The notes beneath the pieces were generated by a model, which had not been told where the DNA came from, searched no databases, and worked only from the letters and a program-made list of their open reading frames with translations. This document shows, piece after piece, positions 36,410 to 45,095 of a DNA stretch of 64,000 nucleotides; the first letter of the stretch is position 1, and each line of letters begins with the position of its first letter. Origin of the DNA: Mariprofundus micogutta (GTDB taxonomy: Bacteria; Pseudomonadota; Zetaproteobacteria; Mariprofundales; Mariprofundaceae); the NCBI RefSeq assembly GCF_001895085.1, contig NZ_BDFD01000006.1:54265-118264 (forward strand), in the 5' to 3' direction. Position numbers and translations under genes: made by a program.

Positions 36410-38367
36410 GGTTTTGCTCCGAGTAAAATTTTTGCCTGTTGATTGGCCAGTGCCAGCTTGGCCAGCGAGCTGTAAGTGCCAGCATCTTTTTGTGATGCAA
36501 GCTTTTGCAGACGCTCTATGGCTTGTTTGGTTTTCCCGGTTTTTAATTCGCAAATCGCAGCATGATAAAACCACGATGCATCACGTTTTGTTTCGACTAT
36601 TTTGCTGTACAGCTTGTAGGCGGCGGCAAACTCTTTTGCTTCAAAATGACTGCGGGCCTGATTGTTTAATCCGGCATGTTGATCGGCATTTTTACTGTTG
36701 CTATATTCTCTCCACGCGCTGGCGGCACCATGCCACCTCTGCAGCGCCTCAGATATTTCAGCCTTTATTTTCCAGTAGCTGGCACGCGATTCCAATGCTG
36801 TATCAGCGGCATGAACAGTATTGATGGTTTGTCGTGCAGCTTCATGCTGGCCCTGTGTAAACTGAATACGGGCGACGGTGACCAGTATTTCAGGTCTGTA
36901 GATGGTGAACTCATTGCGATTAAGCCAGCGCATGATTTTTTCAACGCCATCTTTGTCCTGCCGGTCCATCCATAGCTTTGCAAGCTCCATCATTGCACGC
37001 TGGCCTCGAATATTGGAGCCGTTTTCTTTGTGTAAAGCTTTCAATAGCTCTTCCGAACCAGTGAACAACATCAACATGCGCATGGCATGGGCGATGCCGA
37101 GACGGAGGTCTTGAGAGCTCCGGGGTTCCGGGCGCAGCTGAGGGTATTGCTGCCAGATACTTACGGCTTTGAGCCACATCTCCCGTTTAAGCATCTCCTG
37201 CAGACTTTTGTGCAGCCAGTGAGCCCCTTCCTTGGAAGCTGCCTGAGCAATGCGGGTGTCGTTGGATATGGCCGCGCGTGCATAGGCTTGCAATGCAGGT
37301 GAATTCAGCTTGTCGGCAGAAGGTTCATCAATGCGGGTCCAGAGTCTGGCCAGAGCAAGCATCGCTTCATCTTCGATCAATGAGAGCTGGTTGGTATCGG
37401 CTATTTTTTTCAGCGCAATCATGGACGGTAAGAGTTTATCTCTCTCCTGCTCATCACGAGTATCCAGCATTAACTTGCGAATAAATGCTTTTCGTCCGAT
37501 AGCCGTTTCAGCCTGCGTGCTGGCCAGTATGCCATACTCTTTAATGGCCAGGGGAACAGTACTGTTGTCGGTAGCCAGAATATCTGCACGAATCAATCGT
37601 ACGGATGCTGCTTCCGGCTTGTTGATGTGTTGTTTGATAAAGGTCTCAGCAAGTTCGAATGCCTGTTTCTGTTTGTCATATTTATGCAGCAGGTGAATAA
37701 ATGTGGAATACAGGATCGGTTCGCCGGTGATGATATCGGGCCATTGCTGATAAATTTTTTGCAGGCTTTTAAGCGCAACAGCAGGACGGGACTCTCCCTG
37801 ATCCACAATGGACAACCATGCCATGCCGATAGCCTGCTCACGGCTCTTATGCTTCACTTGCAGCCCGTATTGGAGCAGGTCGCTGCGTGCATATGCGTAG
37901 TGTTCCTGTTGCAAGTGGATGCGCGCCATCAATAGCCAGGCGCGACGAAGGTTATCTGGCTGCTGGTCTATGGAGATAATTTCACGGGCCGAAGTAACGG
38001 CTCTTTTGCTGTCACCTGCTTTCCACTGTAACCAGGCCCGTCGCCACCTGAACTCAGCAGCTTTCGGATTATCAGGAAACTCCCGGTTCACGCTCTCAAT
38101 CGCACGGATAGCCGCCTTGATATTGTCAAAATGTTTGTGCGTTGCACGCATATCTTCAGCTTCAGCAATCAGGCTGAGCAGGCCAAGCCTTTCTGAAGGA
38201 AGGGTGTCTGCATTCTTCAAGTGTCTTTCTGCTGTGCGGATAGCTTGTTCGGGATTGCCACTGTTGAGGTAAATTCTGGCACCTCTGATGCGATCACTCT
38301 CCTCAGCCTGGCCGACTGCGGGTGATAGCAAAATGATACTCAGGAAAATGAAGAAAATGCGAATCAT
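36406..38367 (-). CDS. Exported TPR-like helical repeat protein
   Basis: The 653-residue protein starts with a Sec signal peptide (MIRIFFIFLSIILLSPAVGQA), followed by helical repeats along nearly its whole length, with TPR-like Ala/Gly/Leu spacing most clearly near the N-terminus (YLNSGNPEQAIRTAERHL) and the C-terminus (FAAAYKLYSKIVETKRDASW). It is therefore probably a periplasmic or membrane-associated scaffold. The ATG at 38367 fits the signal peptide; a TTG 15 bp upstream is possible. Its stop overlaps the start of the FleQ-like activator, so the two are coupled. I do not recognise a named family. Confidence 0.75.
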   Translation of the reverse strand: MIRIFFIFLSIILLSPAVGQAEESDRIRGARIYLNSGNPEQAIRTAERHLKNADTLPSERLGLLSLIAEAEDMRATHKHFDNIKAAIRAIESVNREFPDNPKAAEFRWRRAWLQWKAGDSKRAVTSAREIISIDQQPDNLRRAWLLMARIHLQQEHYAYARSDLLQYGLQVKHKSREQAIGMAWLSIVDQGESRPAVALKSLQKIYQQWPDIITGEPILYSTFIHLLHKYDKQKQAFELAETFIKQHINKPEAASVRLIRADILATDNSTVPLAIKEYGILASTQAETAIGRKAFIRKLMLDTRDEQERDKLLPSMIALKKIADTNQLSLIEDEAMLALARLWTRIDEPSADKLNSPALQAYARAAISNDTRIAQAASKEGAHWLHKSLQEMLKREMWLKAVSIWQQYPQLRPEPRSSQDLRLGIAHAMRMLMLFTGSEELLKALHKENGSNIRGQRAMMELAKLWMDRQDKDGVEKIMRWLNRNEFTIYRPEILVTVARIQFTQGQHEAARQTINTVHAADTALESRASYWKIKAEISEALQRWHGAASAWREYSNSKNADQHAGLNNQARSHFEAKEFAAAYKLYSKIVETKRDASWFYHAAICELKTGKTKQAIERLQKLASQKDAGTYSSLAKLALANQQAKILLGAKP

Positions 38368-38573
38368 GCCAGCACTTCGCAAGTTTCATGCCGAATCTTT
38401 CATGCTGTTTATGGAGAAACTTAAGAGCCTTGCCTGGGTACTCGATGCAAGGTCTGGTGTTTGCGTTAAGGTTGTTTGTTGCCGCTCTTAATGCGTGAGG
38501 TTGACTGTCAATAAACCAACTGTCGCAGCAGGCAAGTTGTTCAAGATGAAAAAAGTGGATCGCTCCGGAGCAT

Positions 38574-39971
38574 TCATGCCAGTTCGGATGGCTGCAAGCC
38601 CTTCTTTTTGATTTTCTCTACCAGTGTTGTTCGATTCATCGCCAAAAAATTGGCTGCACGGTTTTTGTTCCAGTCGAAGCGTTTCAGTGCCGAGAGGATG
38701 AGATGGCTTTCAAACTCATCCACAGTAGCTTTCAGATCAATGCTGTCAGCGGATTGTACATCCATCTGGAAGCTTTGCAGAACACGTTCTTTATCGCTGA
38801 TCATGCGGGATGGGAGGTCCTCTATCTCAACTTCCCCCTCTCGTTTCAGTGTGGTGACGCGTTCAATCAGGTTCTGTAATTCACGCACATTTCCTGGCCA
38901 TGCATACGATAGAATGGCGCGTTTCGCATCTTCAGAGAAGCCTGTGATTTGAGCGTTTTTCTCCTCATTGAATCGGGAGATGAAATGTTTGGCCAGCAGC
39001 AATACGTCGTCACCACGCTCTTTTAATGGTGCCAGGTGCAGCGGGATGACATTCAAGCGATAGTAGAGGTCTTCCCGGAAGCGCCCCGCTTTGATCTCTT
39101 CTTCCAGATCCCTATGTGTGGCCGCGATTACCCGCACATCCACCTGAATGCTTTGCTGACTGCCAACAGGTTCAAAGCAGCGCTCCTGCAAGACGCGTAG
39201 TAGTTTCACTTGAAGTTTGGCGCTCATGTCGCCGATCTCATCGAGAAAAATAGTGCCACCATTGGCGATTTCAAAGCGGCCGGGGCGGGCGCGGATGGCG
39301 CCGGTAAAAGCACCCTTTACATGTCCGAACAGCTCGGATTCAAGCAGTTCTTCAGGGATGGCTCCGCAGTTGATAGATACCATGGGTTTGCCCGAGCGTG
39401 TGCCGGATTTATGCAGCGCTTTCGCCAGTACCTCTTTGCCGCATCCGGATTCTCCGGAGATCAAGACAGTACTGTCGGAATTGGCAAGAAGCTGGATGGT
39501 CTCCTGCAGCTTTCGAATCGAATTGCATTGCCCGATCAGGCCGACCGCACTGTCTTTGCTGCGAATCTGTTCGCGCAGGTTCTGATTGTCCTTTTTAAGC
39601 TGACGGGTTTTCATCAACTCACCGATACGCACCAGCATCTCATCAATATCAAATGGTTTCTTCAGGAAATCATTGGCGCCCAGTCGAACTGCATCCACGG
39701 CTGTATCTACCTCTGCATAACCCGTCATGATAATGATACCCATATCCGGATCGCTTTGACGGAATTCACGCATCAACTCAATGCCATTGCCGTCGGGGAG
39801 GCGGACGTCAAGAATGGTCAGATCAAATTTGCCCAGCAGCATAGCTTCACGGGCTCGTGTAGCATTGGCAGCACTTGTGACGTGGTAGCCGGCGGTCTCC
39901 AGTGCTTCCTGAAGAATCAGCCGAAAGTCTTCATTGTCTTCAACCAGCAGTATGAATGCAGACTGTTTCAC
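38574..39971 (-). CDS. NtrC-family sigma-54 response regulator, FlgR/FleR-like
   Basis: This is a 465-residue two-component activator. The N-terminal receiver has a full acidic pocket and phosphoacceptor Asp55 in TILDVRLPD. The AAA+ domain follows (GESGCGKE, GAFTGA), and a Fis-type helix-turn-helix ends it (FDWNKNRAANFLAMNRTTLVEKIKKKGL). With an intact receiver it differs from the neighbouring FleQ-like protein, so the pair recalls the two-tier FleQ/FleR or FlrA/FlrC control of polar flagella. No cognate kinase gene lies beside it. It is separated from the TPR gene by about 190 bp without a gene. Confidence 0.87.
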   Translation of the reverse strand: MKQSAFILLVEDNEDFRLILQEALETAGYHVTSAANATRAREAMLLGKFDLTILDVRLPDGNGIELMREFRQSDPDMGIIIMTGYAEVDTAVDAVRLGANDFLKKPFDIDEMLVRIGELMKTRQLKKDNQNLREQIRSKDSAVGLIGQCNSIRKLQETIQLLANSDSTVLISGESGCGKEVLAKALHKSGTRSGKPMVSINCGAIPEELLESELFGHVKGAFTGAIRARPGRFEIANGGTIFLDEIGDMSAKLQVKLLRVLQERCFEPVGSQQSIQVDVRVIAATHRDLEEEIKAGRFREDLYYRLNVIPLHLAPLKERGDDVLLLAKHFISRFNEEKNAQITGFSEDAKRAILSYAWPGNVRELQNLIERVTTLKREGEVEIEDLPSRMISDKERVLQSFQMDVQSADSIDLKATVDEFESHLILSALKRFDWNKNRAANFLAMNRTTLVEKIKKKGLQPSELA

Positions 39972-40302
39972 AGCGCGTGTCTCCCTTTCCTATTCTAACT
40001 TTAGGCACTTCCAAGTCAAAATAATGACGCATGAAATTAGAAATGCAAGGCAATCATGAAATGGATACGCGTTTATGCATGGTGAGGCTAAATCATGCTC
40101 GCCAAATTTGCTTTGCACTTTACGATGCAGGATTATTCTGTCATGCAACCTATTGATTTAAAAAGAATCTTTGAGTGCTATTTGTGAGCGGGAGGATTTT
40201 GACGCTTTATATGACTAAAGTCACCGTTTTATGAGCCGATATGTTTAATACTACAAATCACTTTATATTGTGTGGTTCGGGTGGCTTATGGAGGTAAATC
40301 AG
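39972..40302. other. Divergent regulatory region containing a sigma-28 promoter
   Basis: This 331-bp stretch separates the divergent response-regulator gene from a signalling operon. No gene was found in it. Its right half carries the sigma-28-type promoter at 40216-40242 and the ribosome-binding site GGAGG at 40290-40294. I saw no sigma-54 site for the minus-strand gene. Confidence 0.6.
40216..40242 (+). promoter_or_regulatory. Sigma-28 (FliA) promoter
   Basis: TAAAGTCA at 40216-40223 and GCCGATAT at 40235-40242 are separated by exactly 11 bp. The flagellar sigma-28 consensus is TAAAGTTT-N11-GCCGATAA, so 13 of 16 defined bases match, including all of the core. It lies about 60 bp before the first gene of the operon 40303-43223, which would place these genes in the late flagellar class. 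Confidence 0.9.
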
Positions 40303-40563
40303 ATGGCAATTAGTATTCAGCCTGTCGATGGATTGATCAATAGACTTCTCCATCAGAATGGTAAAAGCCCTTCCATATCAAATAGTAACGCGCCTTTAGC
40401 AAAACCTGCAAATGACCATGTTAATATTTCACCCAAGGCTCAGGAGCACCAGTCCCTGCTTGCTTCCGATAGCCAGTCGCACCCGCAACAAAAGCCAGGT
40501 GAGAAGGCTTTGGAATCACACTTGCTTAACCTCTATAGATCGAATGATAGATTTGGAGGTTAG
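40303..40563 (+). CDS. Small protein of unknown function heading the sigma-28 operon
   Basis: The 86-residue hydrophilic protein MAISIQPVDGLINRLL... has no membrane segment or signal peptide. The central HVNISPKAQEHQ resembles the conserved S-x-x-A stretch near the start of FlgM anti-sigma factors, but the C-terminal sigma-28-binding helices of FlgM were not recognised, so that identity is only a possibility. GGAGG at 40290-40294 fixes the start at ATG 40303. It is followed 2 bp later by a response-regulator gene and driven by the sigma-28 promoter. Confidence 0.65.
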   Translation: MAISIQPVDGLINRLLHQNGKSPSISNSNAPLAKPANDHVNISPKAQEHQSLLASDSQSHPQQKPGEKALESHLLNLYRSNDRFGG

Positions 40564-40565
40564 TA

Positions 40566-41054
40566 GTGGCTCGATCCAGATTATTGTTGGCCGAAGATGA
40601 TGATGCTTTAGCCTCTCTGCTAGAGGAGTATCTGCTGGAGGCTGAATATGACGTGGTTGTTCATAGCCGGGGTGACACAGCGCTTGAGGCGTTGAAGCAA
40701 GAGCACTTTGACCTTTTGTTGAGTGATATTGTCATGCCCGGGGCAGACGGCTTGACACTACTCCGCTACATCCATGAAACCCCATGCGATACGCTGGTTA
40801 TTCTGATGACCGGTTACTCAGGTATTGAAAATGCCCTGCATGCTGTAGAGCAGGGGGCATACGATTTTGTCAGCAAGCCTTTCCAGTTGCCTGAAATTCG
40901 CGTCAGGGTGGATAATGCAATCCGCTACCAGCAATTGCTGCGCAAATGGAATGAGATGACCGGAGAGACTCACCAGTTTGGCGAAACGTTGCAGAAGTCC
41001 GGTGCGGCAGCTGTAAAAGCCTATGGCCAAAGTATGACCGGAAGTAAATACTGA
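40566..41054 (+). CDS. Single-domain response regulator
   Basis: This 162-residue protein is a receiver domain (about 4-120) with acidic residues EDDD at 10-13, phosphoacceptor Asp54 in LLSDIVMPGADG, Thr in MTGYSG and Lys in VSKPF. A short helical tail of about 35 residues follows, with no DNA-binding domain. It starts with GTG behind GGAGGT. Its stop codon overlaps the next gene's start by one base (TGATG), so it is made together with the HD-GYP protein. Chemotaxis-like or relay output is possible. Confidence 0.88.
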   Translation: MARSRLLLAEDDDALASLLEEYLLEAEYDVVVHSRGDTALEALKQEHFDLLLSDIVMPGADGLTLLRYIHETPCDTLVILMTGYSGIENALHAVEQGAYDFVSKPFQLPEIRVRVDNAIRYQQLLRKWNEMTGETHQFGETLQKSGAAAVKAYGQSMTGSKY

Positions 41055-42637
41055 TGCTGAGTTTGTTGATAGTTGAAGATCAACCTGCCGTTAGAGAGGT
41101 GGTTGCTGAAATCGCCGGTGAGCTGAGTGAGGATGCCAAGGTTACTCAGGTCGGAAGTCTGGAAGAGGCCAGGGCTGCACTGACTTCTGAGCAGTGGGGT
41201 GGCCTGATAACAGATATGAGCCTTGGCGACGGTAATGTTCTGGAGTTGATCGCCAAGCTGAATGAAGAAGGCGTGATGATGCCACCGACCATTCTCATGA
41301 GTGGTTTTCTGACTTCAGCCAGAATGGCGCAGGCCTTGCAGTTGGGAATCGAGCATGTGCTGGCCAAGCCATTTGCCCCCGATGTATTGCTTGAATGCCT
41401 GGAGAAAATGCTTAGTCAGCATCCGGAGGCTGCCGCGCCTGCTGTGAAGCCCAAACGTCCGATTCGTTCTGCAGACCGGCTGCTGCCTGAGATGTTTGAA
41501 ATGGATCGTCGAATGGGGCTGGTCTACCGCATGTTCGATGAAATTCCGGCGCATCATGATGTCTCTTCGGTGTGTGCATCTGCATTGAATCTTGCTGTTG
41601 AAGTTGTACATGCGAAAGGCGGTTATCTGGCTTTCTTCGAGCGCAATCAACATAAGCTGGTCATGGTTGCGCAGCAGGGCATTGGTGATGTTGAAACATC
41701 ATGCAGTCTGGATGCTACTCACTTCAAGACGCTGATCAGTGGTGAAGAGGAGCTGATCCAGTCATCTGATGAAGCCCCCGGGGGTGAATGCTGGCCAGGT
41801 TTGAATGAGCCACACCATATTGCTATCCCGGTGCGTCTGCAGGGTGTCTGCATGGGGGTTCTTTGTCTGCTTGAGCCAGCATCTAAAACAGTTTTAAAAA
41901 GTGAAACAAAACAGATTCTTGGCCTGCTGGTCAAAGAGCTGGATACCCTGCTGGATAACCGGGCAGTACATGCTGCACTGGCAGATAATATGCGTGAGAC
42001 CCTGATTGCGCTGGTGCGCTCGCTGGAAGCGCGTGACCGTTACACCAGAGACCACTCAGGCAGGGTTGGAGCGCTCTCAGCCGTATTTGCTGAGGATCTT
42101 GGTCTGGAACCTGATCACGTTGATTTGATTCGGACCGGTGGATTGCTGCACGATATCGGTAAATGCGGCATTCCGGATGCGGTGCTGCTTAAACCGGGTC
42201 GCTATTCTGATGAAGAATTTGCCATTATGAAGGCGCATCCGGCAATTGGAGATAATATTCTTCAGAACATGGACACCATGGTGCGAGAGCGTTTGATGCT
42301 TCGTCATCACCACGAGCGGTATGACGGATTGGGTTATCCCGACCAGCTTGCGGGAGAGGATATTCCATTTGAGGCGCGCATTGTGTGTGTGGCAGATGCC
42401 ATTGATGCGATGACCACACACAGGGTCTATCGTATGGCCCGGCCTCTGTCATTTTGTCTGGAGCAATTGAAAAAAGGTTCTGGCACGCAATTTGATCCAA
42501 GAGTGGTAGAAGTTGCGATTGCTGCAATTGAACGTGGTGTGGTTCATACGCAAGCTGAAGCACAGCATGAGTTGGAAGGCGTGATGCCGATATCAGCCCT
42601 GATTACAGTAAAGACTGAGGTACGAAATTATGGTTAA
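41054..42637 (+). CDS. Response regulator with GAF and HD-GYP domains
   Basis: This is a predicted c-di-GMP phosphodiesterase of 527 residues: receiver (1-120, phosphoacceptor Asp54 in ITDMSLGDG), GAF-like domain (about 165-310), then an HD-GYP domain. The metal-site HD is at 366-367 in HDIGK, the HHHER stretch follows, and GYP is at 427-429, so the active site looks complete. It is translationally coupled to the receiver protein before it and overlaps the PilZ gene by 8 bp. Phosphorylation and a ligand bound by GAF may both control c-di-GMP breakdown. Confidence 0.93.
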   Translation: MLSLLIVEDQPAVREVVAEIAGELSEDAKVTQVGSLEEARAALTSEQWGGLITDMSLGDGNVLELIAKLNEEGVMMPPTILMSGFLTSARMAQALQLGIEHVLAKPFAPDVLLECLEKMLSQHPEAAAPAVKPKRPIRSADRLLPEMFEMDRRMGLVYRMFDEIPAHHDVSSVCASALNLAVEVVHAKGGYLAFFERNQHKLVMVAQQGIGDVETSCSLDATHFKTLISGEEELIQSSDEAPGGECWPGLNEPHHIAIPVRLQGVCMGVLCLLEPASKTVLKSETKQILGLLVKELDTLLDNRAVHAALADNMRETLIALVRSLEARDRYTRDHSGRVGALSAVFAEDLGLEPDHVDLIRTGGLLHDIGKCGIPDAVLLKPGRYSDEEFAIMKAHPAIGDNILQNMDTMVRERLMLRHHHERYDGLGYPDQLAGEDIPFEARIVCVADAIDAMTTHRVYRMARPLSFCLEQLKKGSGTQFDPRVVEVAIAAIERGVVHTQAEAQHELEGVMPISALITVKTEVRNYG

Positions 42638-43223
42638 AGCTATTGATGAACATGGCAGGCAGGACTTTCGCGTTGACGACATTATCCCTATTTGTGATGA
42701 AAAAATGACAAGGGAAGCTTTTGAGGTCAATAAATCCAAGGTGGGTATCAAATCCAGACAGAATAGCATGCTTCAGAACATGGTGGGTAAGGATATTTTT
42801 GCCGGCGATGGTCAGGATGTGAACCCGGAACTTTCAGGTGCGCTTGAGGCGCTTGATGCCAAGTTGAATTATCTGATTGGTGTAAATATGCTCAATGAAG
42901 CCAGTCATAGCGATATGCAGGATAAGGCCGTTAATCTGAGTGTTACCGGGGCCAGTTTCATCTCGGAGAATGATTATCAGGTCGGTGATGTCAGTAAAAT
43001 CACCCTTATGCTGCCCTCATTTCCACCTTCCACGCTTGAGTTGCTGGCCGTGATTAAACGTGTGGATGCCTCCCAGGATGGGCGCAAGCGCATTGGTGCA
43101 CAGTTTTATTACCGCTGTGATGAAGAAGAGGATACCGTAGCAAAATACGTGTATCGCCGTCATCGCGAAATGATCAGGGCAAGAGGCCGTAATGCTGAAC
43201 TTGATTCAGAAGTGAATTCCTGA
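42630..43223 (+). CDS. PilZ-domain cyclic-di-GMP effector
   Basis: The 197-residue protein carries the two PilZ ligand motifs: RxxxR as R10-QDF-R14 and the D/N-x-S-x-x-G motif as N102-L-S-V-T-G107. The long spacing between them shows an inserted or N-terminal extra helical part (about 25-95), unlike minimal PilZ proteins. It ends the sigma-28 operon and overlaps the HD-GYP gene by 8 bp. Together they suggest local breakdown and sensing of c-di-GMP tied to motility, perhaps a YcgR-like brake. Confidence 0.85.
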   Translation: MVKAIDEHGRQDFRVDDIIPICDEKMTREAFEVNKSKVGIKSRQNSMLQNMVGKDIFAGDGQDVNPELSGALEALDAKLNYLIGVNMLNEASHSDMQDKAVNLSVTGASFISENDYQVGDVSKITLMLPSFPPSTLELLAVIKRVDASQDGRKRIGAQFYYRCDEEEDTVAKYVYRRHREMIRARGRNAELDSEVNS

Positions 43224-43366
43224 GCTTGCTAAACGTAGCACGGTCCTCCTTTTATTAATGCCGAGGGCTTGTTGGTGACGGGTTAATCACAATCACTCTT
43301 CCTGGTTTTATAGCTTTGTGGTTGTTTCATATGTCTCTTGTACGGTTCCGTATAGCTGCACTCACA

Positions 43367-44608
43367 TCAATGCTTTTCGACGGGCGCACAGGTAACCTGA
43401 TTGCGTCCATGCGTTTTGGCATGATATAACGCTTCATCTGCAGCCTTGAAGGTGATGCTGTGTTCTTTTCCAACGATATGCTCTGCAACACCAATGCTGA
43501 TGGTGAGTTCGATAATGCCGCCGGAAGTTCTGAATGGCATCATGGCAATGGACTCTCGCAGTGATTCGGCCAATCGGGCGCTGGTAGTCAAATCTGTTTG
43601 TGGAAAAACAATGCAAAATTCTTCGCCACCGACCCGGGCAGCCAGATCTGTTTTTCGAGTGCAATCATCCAGCATATCGCCGACCTGTTGCAGAATCTCA
43701 TCACCAACATCATGACCATAGGTGTCATTGATTTTCTTGAAATGATCAATGTCGACAACTACAAAACAGAAATTGGACTGTCCGAGTTCTTTCAGGAATT
43801 CCGCCAGTCTTCTGCGGTTTGACAGGCCGGTCAGCGGGTCGTTGCGAGCTTCTGTTTCTGCCTCTACGAGCTGCTGAGACAGTTGTGAGAGCTGTTGCAT
43901 GTTGTTTTGCAGGGTTTCGTGCAGTTTTTCACTGGCGGAAGTGATTTTGTTGCCTGCCTTGAGTATGCCCTCGCGGGCCGTTTGCAGCATGGCCCGGGCC
44001 TGATCTATATCATCCGGAAGATCCTGTTCCAGTAGCTGTTTGGCCAGTTTAAGGTCAGGGGATTCTTCACCGGCTTCTTCCAGCACTTTGGAAATTGCTT
44101 CAAGTGACGGGCTGAATGCATTGATTAGTTGATGCAGTTCTGCGCGCAGGCTACTGTCTTGTTGTAAGCGTTGTTTGATCAGGTTTTCCAGATGCTGGGC
44201 TCTCTCTTTAAGGGATGCATCAACAGCTGTGTGCTTGCCGATCAGGTTGCTGCTTCGGTCGAGAATGCTGTATGTCGCAGGCAGGTCGCGTTGCGCCTCC
44301 TGAAAGAAATTCAACCTTTCCATGGCCTGTGATTCAAGTTTGGCCCTGCTTTCTGCCGGGATGGTGCCGCTATGTGTGGGGCGAAGCATTGCGCCATGTT
44401 CGACGTCGAGAAATTTGGCAAACAGCTTGATTACCCAGACATATGTATCATGGGGAATGCCGGGGGACTGTCTGAGCTGTTCTAGTATCGAAATCATGCG
44501 ACGTGTTTTATTGCGCAGTTCAAAATCATCGGGCATGGCTGCAATCACGATTGGACGAATGTCGTCCATATCATCAAGTAACTGATTCAGGTTTTCCATC
44601 TGACTCAT
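43367..44608 (-). CDS. Cytoplasmic diguanylate cyclase
   Basis: The 413-residue protein has no membrane segment. Its N-terminal 250 residues are helical, ending in a coiled coil (about 225-255) that probably drives dimerisation. The GGDEF domain follows, with an active GGEEF at 327-331 and the inhibitory I-site RKTD at 318-321 five residues before it. It should make c-di-GMP with product inhibition. It lies 13 bp downstream of a small gene with a sigma-54-like promoter, so it is likely expressed with the flagellar genes. Confidence 0.9.
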   Translation of the reverse strand: MSQMENLNQLLDDMDDIRPIVIAAMPDDFELRNKTRRMISILEQLRQSPGIPHDTYVWVIKLFAKFLDVEHGAMLRPTHSGTIPAESRAKLESQAMERLNFFQEAQRDLPATYSILDRSSNLIGKHTAVDASLKERAQHLENLIKQRLQQDSSLRAELHQLINAFSPSLEAISKVLEEAGEESPDLKLAKQLLEQDLPDDIDQARAMLQTAREGILKAGNKITSASEKLHETLQNNMQQLSQLSQQLVEAETEARNDPLTGLSNRRRLAEFLKELGQSNFCFVVVDIDHFKKINDTYGHDVGDEILQQVGDMLDDCTRKTDLAARVGGEEFCIVFPQTDLTTSARLAESLRESIAMMPFRTSGGIIELTISIGVAEHIVGKEHSITFKAADEALYHAKTHGRNQVTCAPVEKH

Positions 44609-44621
44609 GCTGAATACCGCT

Positions 44622-45002
44622 TTATGATTGAAGTGAACGAATGCGTTCGGCTTCTACAGCAAGCAATGTTTCTGCATCCATGAGTTCGTTCGAGCCGGTG
44701 TTTGTTTCCAGCTGTTGGCGTAGTTGGGAGCGCAGGAGGTCGATATTGTCGATCATCTGGGCTGTTGGCATGTCTCCGGACTCAAGGCATTGCATGGCCT
44801 GATCCAGCAGGGAGACACTCTCTTGCAGTGCATGCCAGGTTTGTTCGTTGTTGTGCTGGGGGTGCTGCTGCGGCTGATTGCTGACCGGTTCAACCGAAAC
44901 CATTTCAGACTCAAGCAGCGTTTTGAAAGCACCACTGGTGCTGGTCTGTTTTGATTTCTGAGTTGGCTTTCCGTTTATCGGAACGTTGTTGTGCACTTTC
45001 AT
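44622..45002 (-). CDS. Small protein of unknown function, likely flagellar regulon
   Basis: I do not recognise this 126-residue soluble protein. Residues 1-55 are polar and probably disordered (Lys, Gln, Ser, Asn); residues 57-126 form predicted amphipathic helices (LQESVSLLDQAMQCLESGD ... LLAVEAERIRSL). No signal peptide is present. The helical size and shape recall flagellar chaperones such as FliT or FlgN, but no sequence motif proves this. It heads an operon with a diguanylate cyclase and has a sigma-54-type promoter 54 bp upstream. Confidence 0.65.
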   Translation of the reverse strand: MKVHNNVPINGKPTQKSKQTSTSGAFKTLLESEMVSVEPVSNQPQQHPQHNNEQTWHALQESVSLLDQAMQCLESGDMPTAQMIDNIDLLRSQLRQQLETNTGSNELMDAETLLAVEAERIRSLQS

Positions 45003-45055
45003 AAGCTGGCCTCTGTCCTGGATTCACAGTTGTTCACGCTATTGGAAAAGAAGCT

Positions 45056-45071
45056 CGCAAGAATTGGGCCA
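45056..45071 (-). promoter_or_regulatory. Probable sigma-54 promoter
   Basis: The minus strand reads TGGCCCAATTCTTGCG. The TGGC and TTGC elements and the GG-GC spacing match the sigma-54 consensus; bases at the centre of the -24 box deviate. The inferred start site would leave a leader of about 40 nt before the 126-residue gene at 45002. Confidence 0.7.
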
Positions 45072-45095
45072 GAGTGATGGTCGTATGATGTCAAC

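Noticed and set aside
39210..39998. 262-codon open frame antisense to the NtrC-type regulator
   Set aside because: The opposite strand encodes a complete receiver-AAA+-Fis protein with all motifs; the frame is its shadow.
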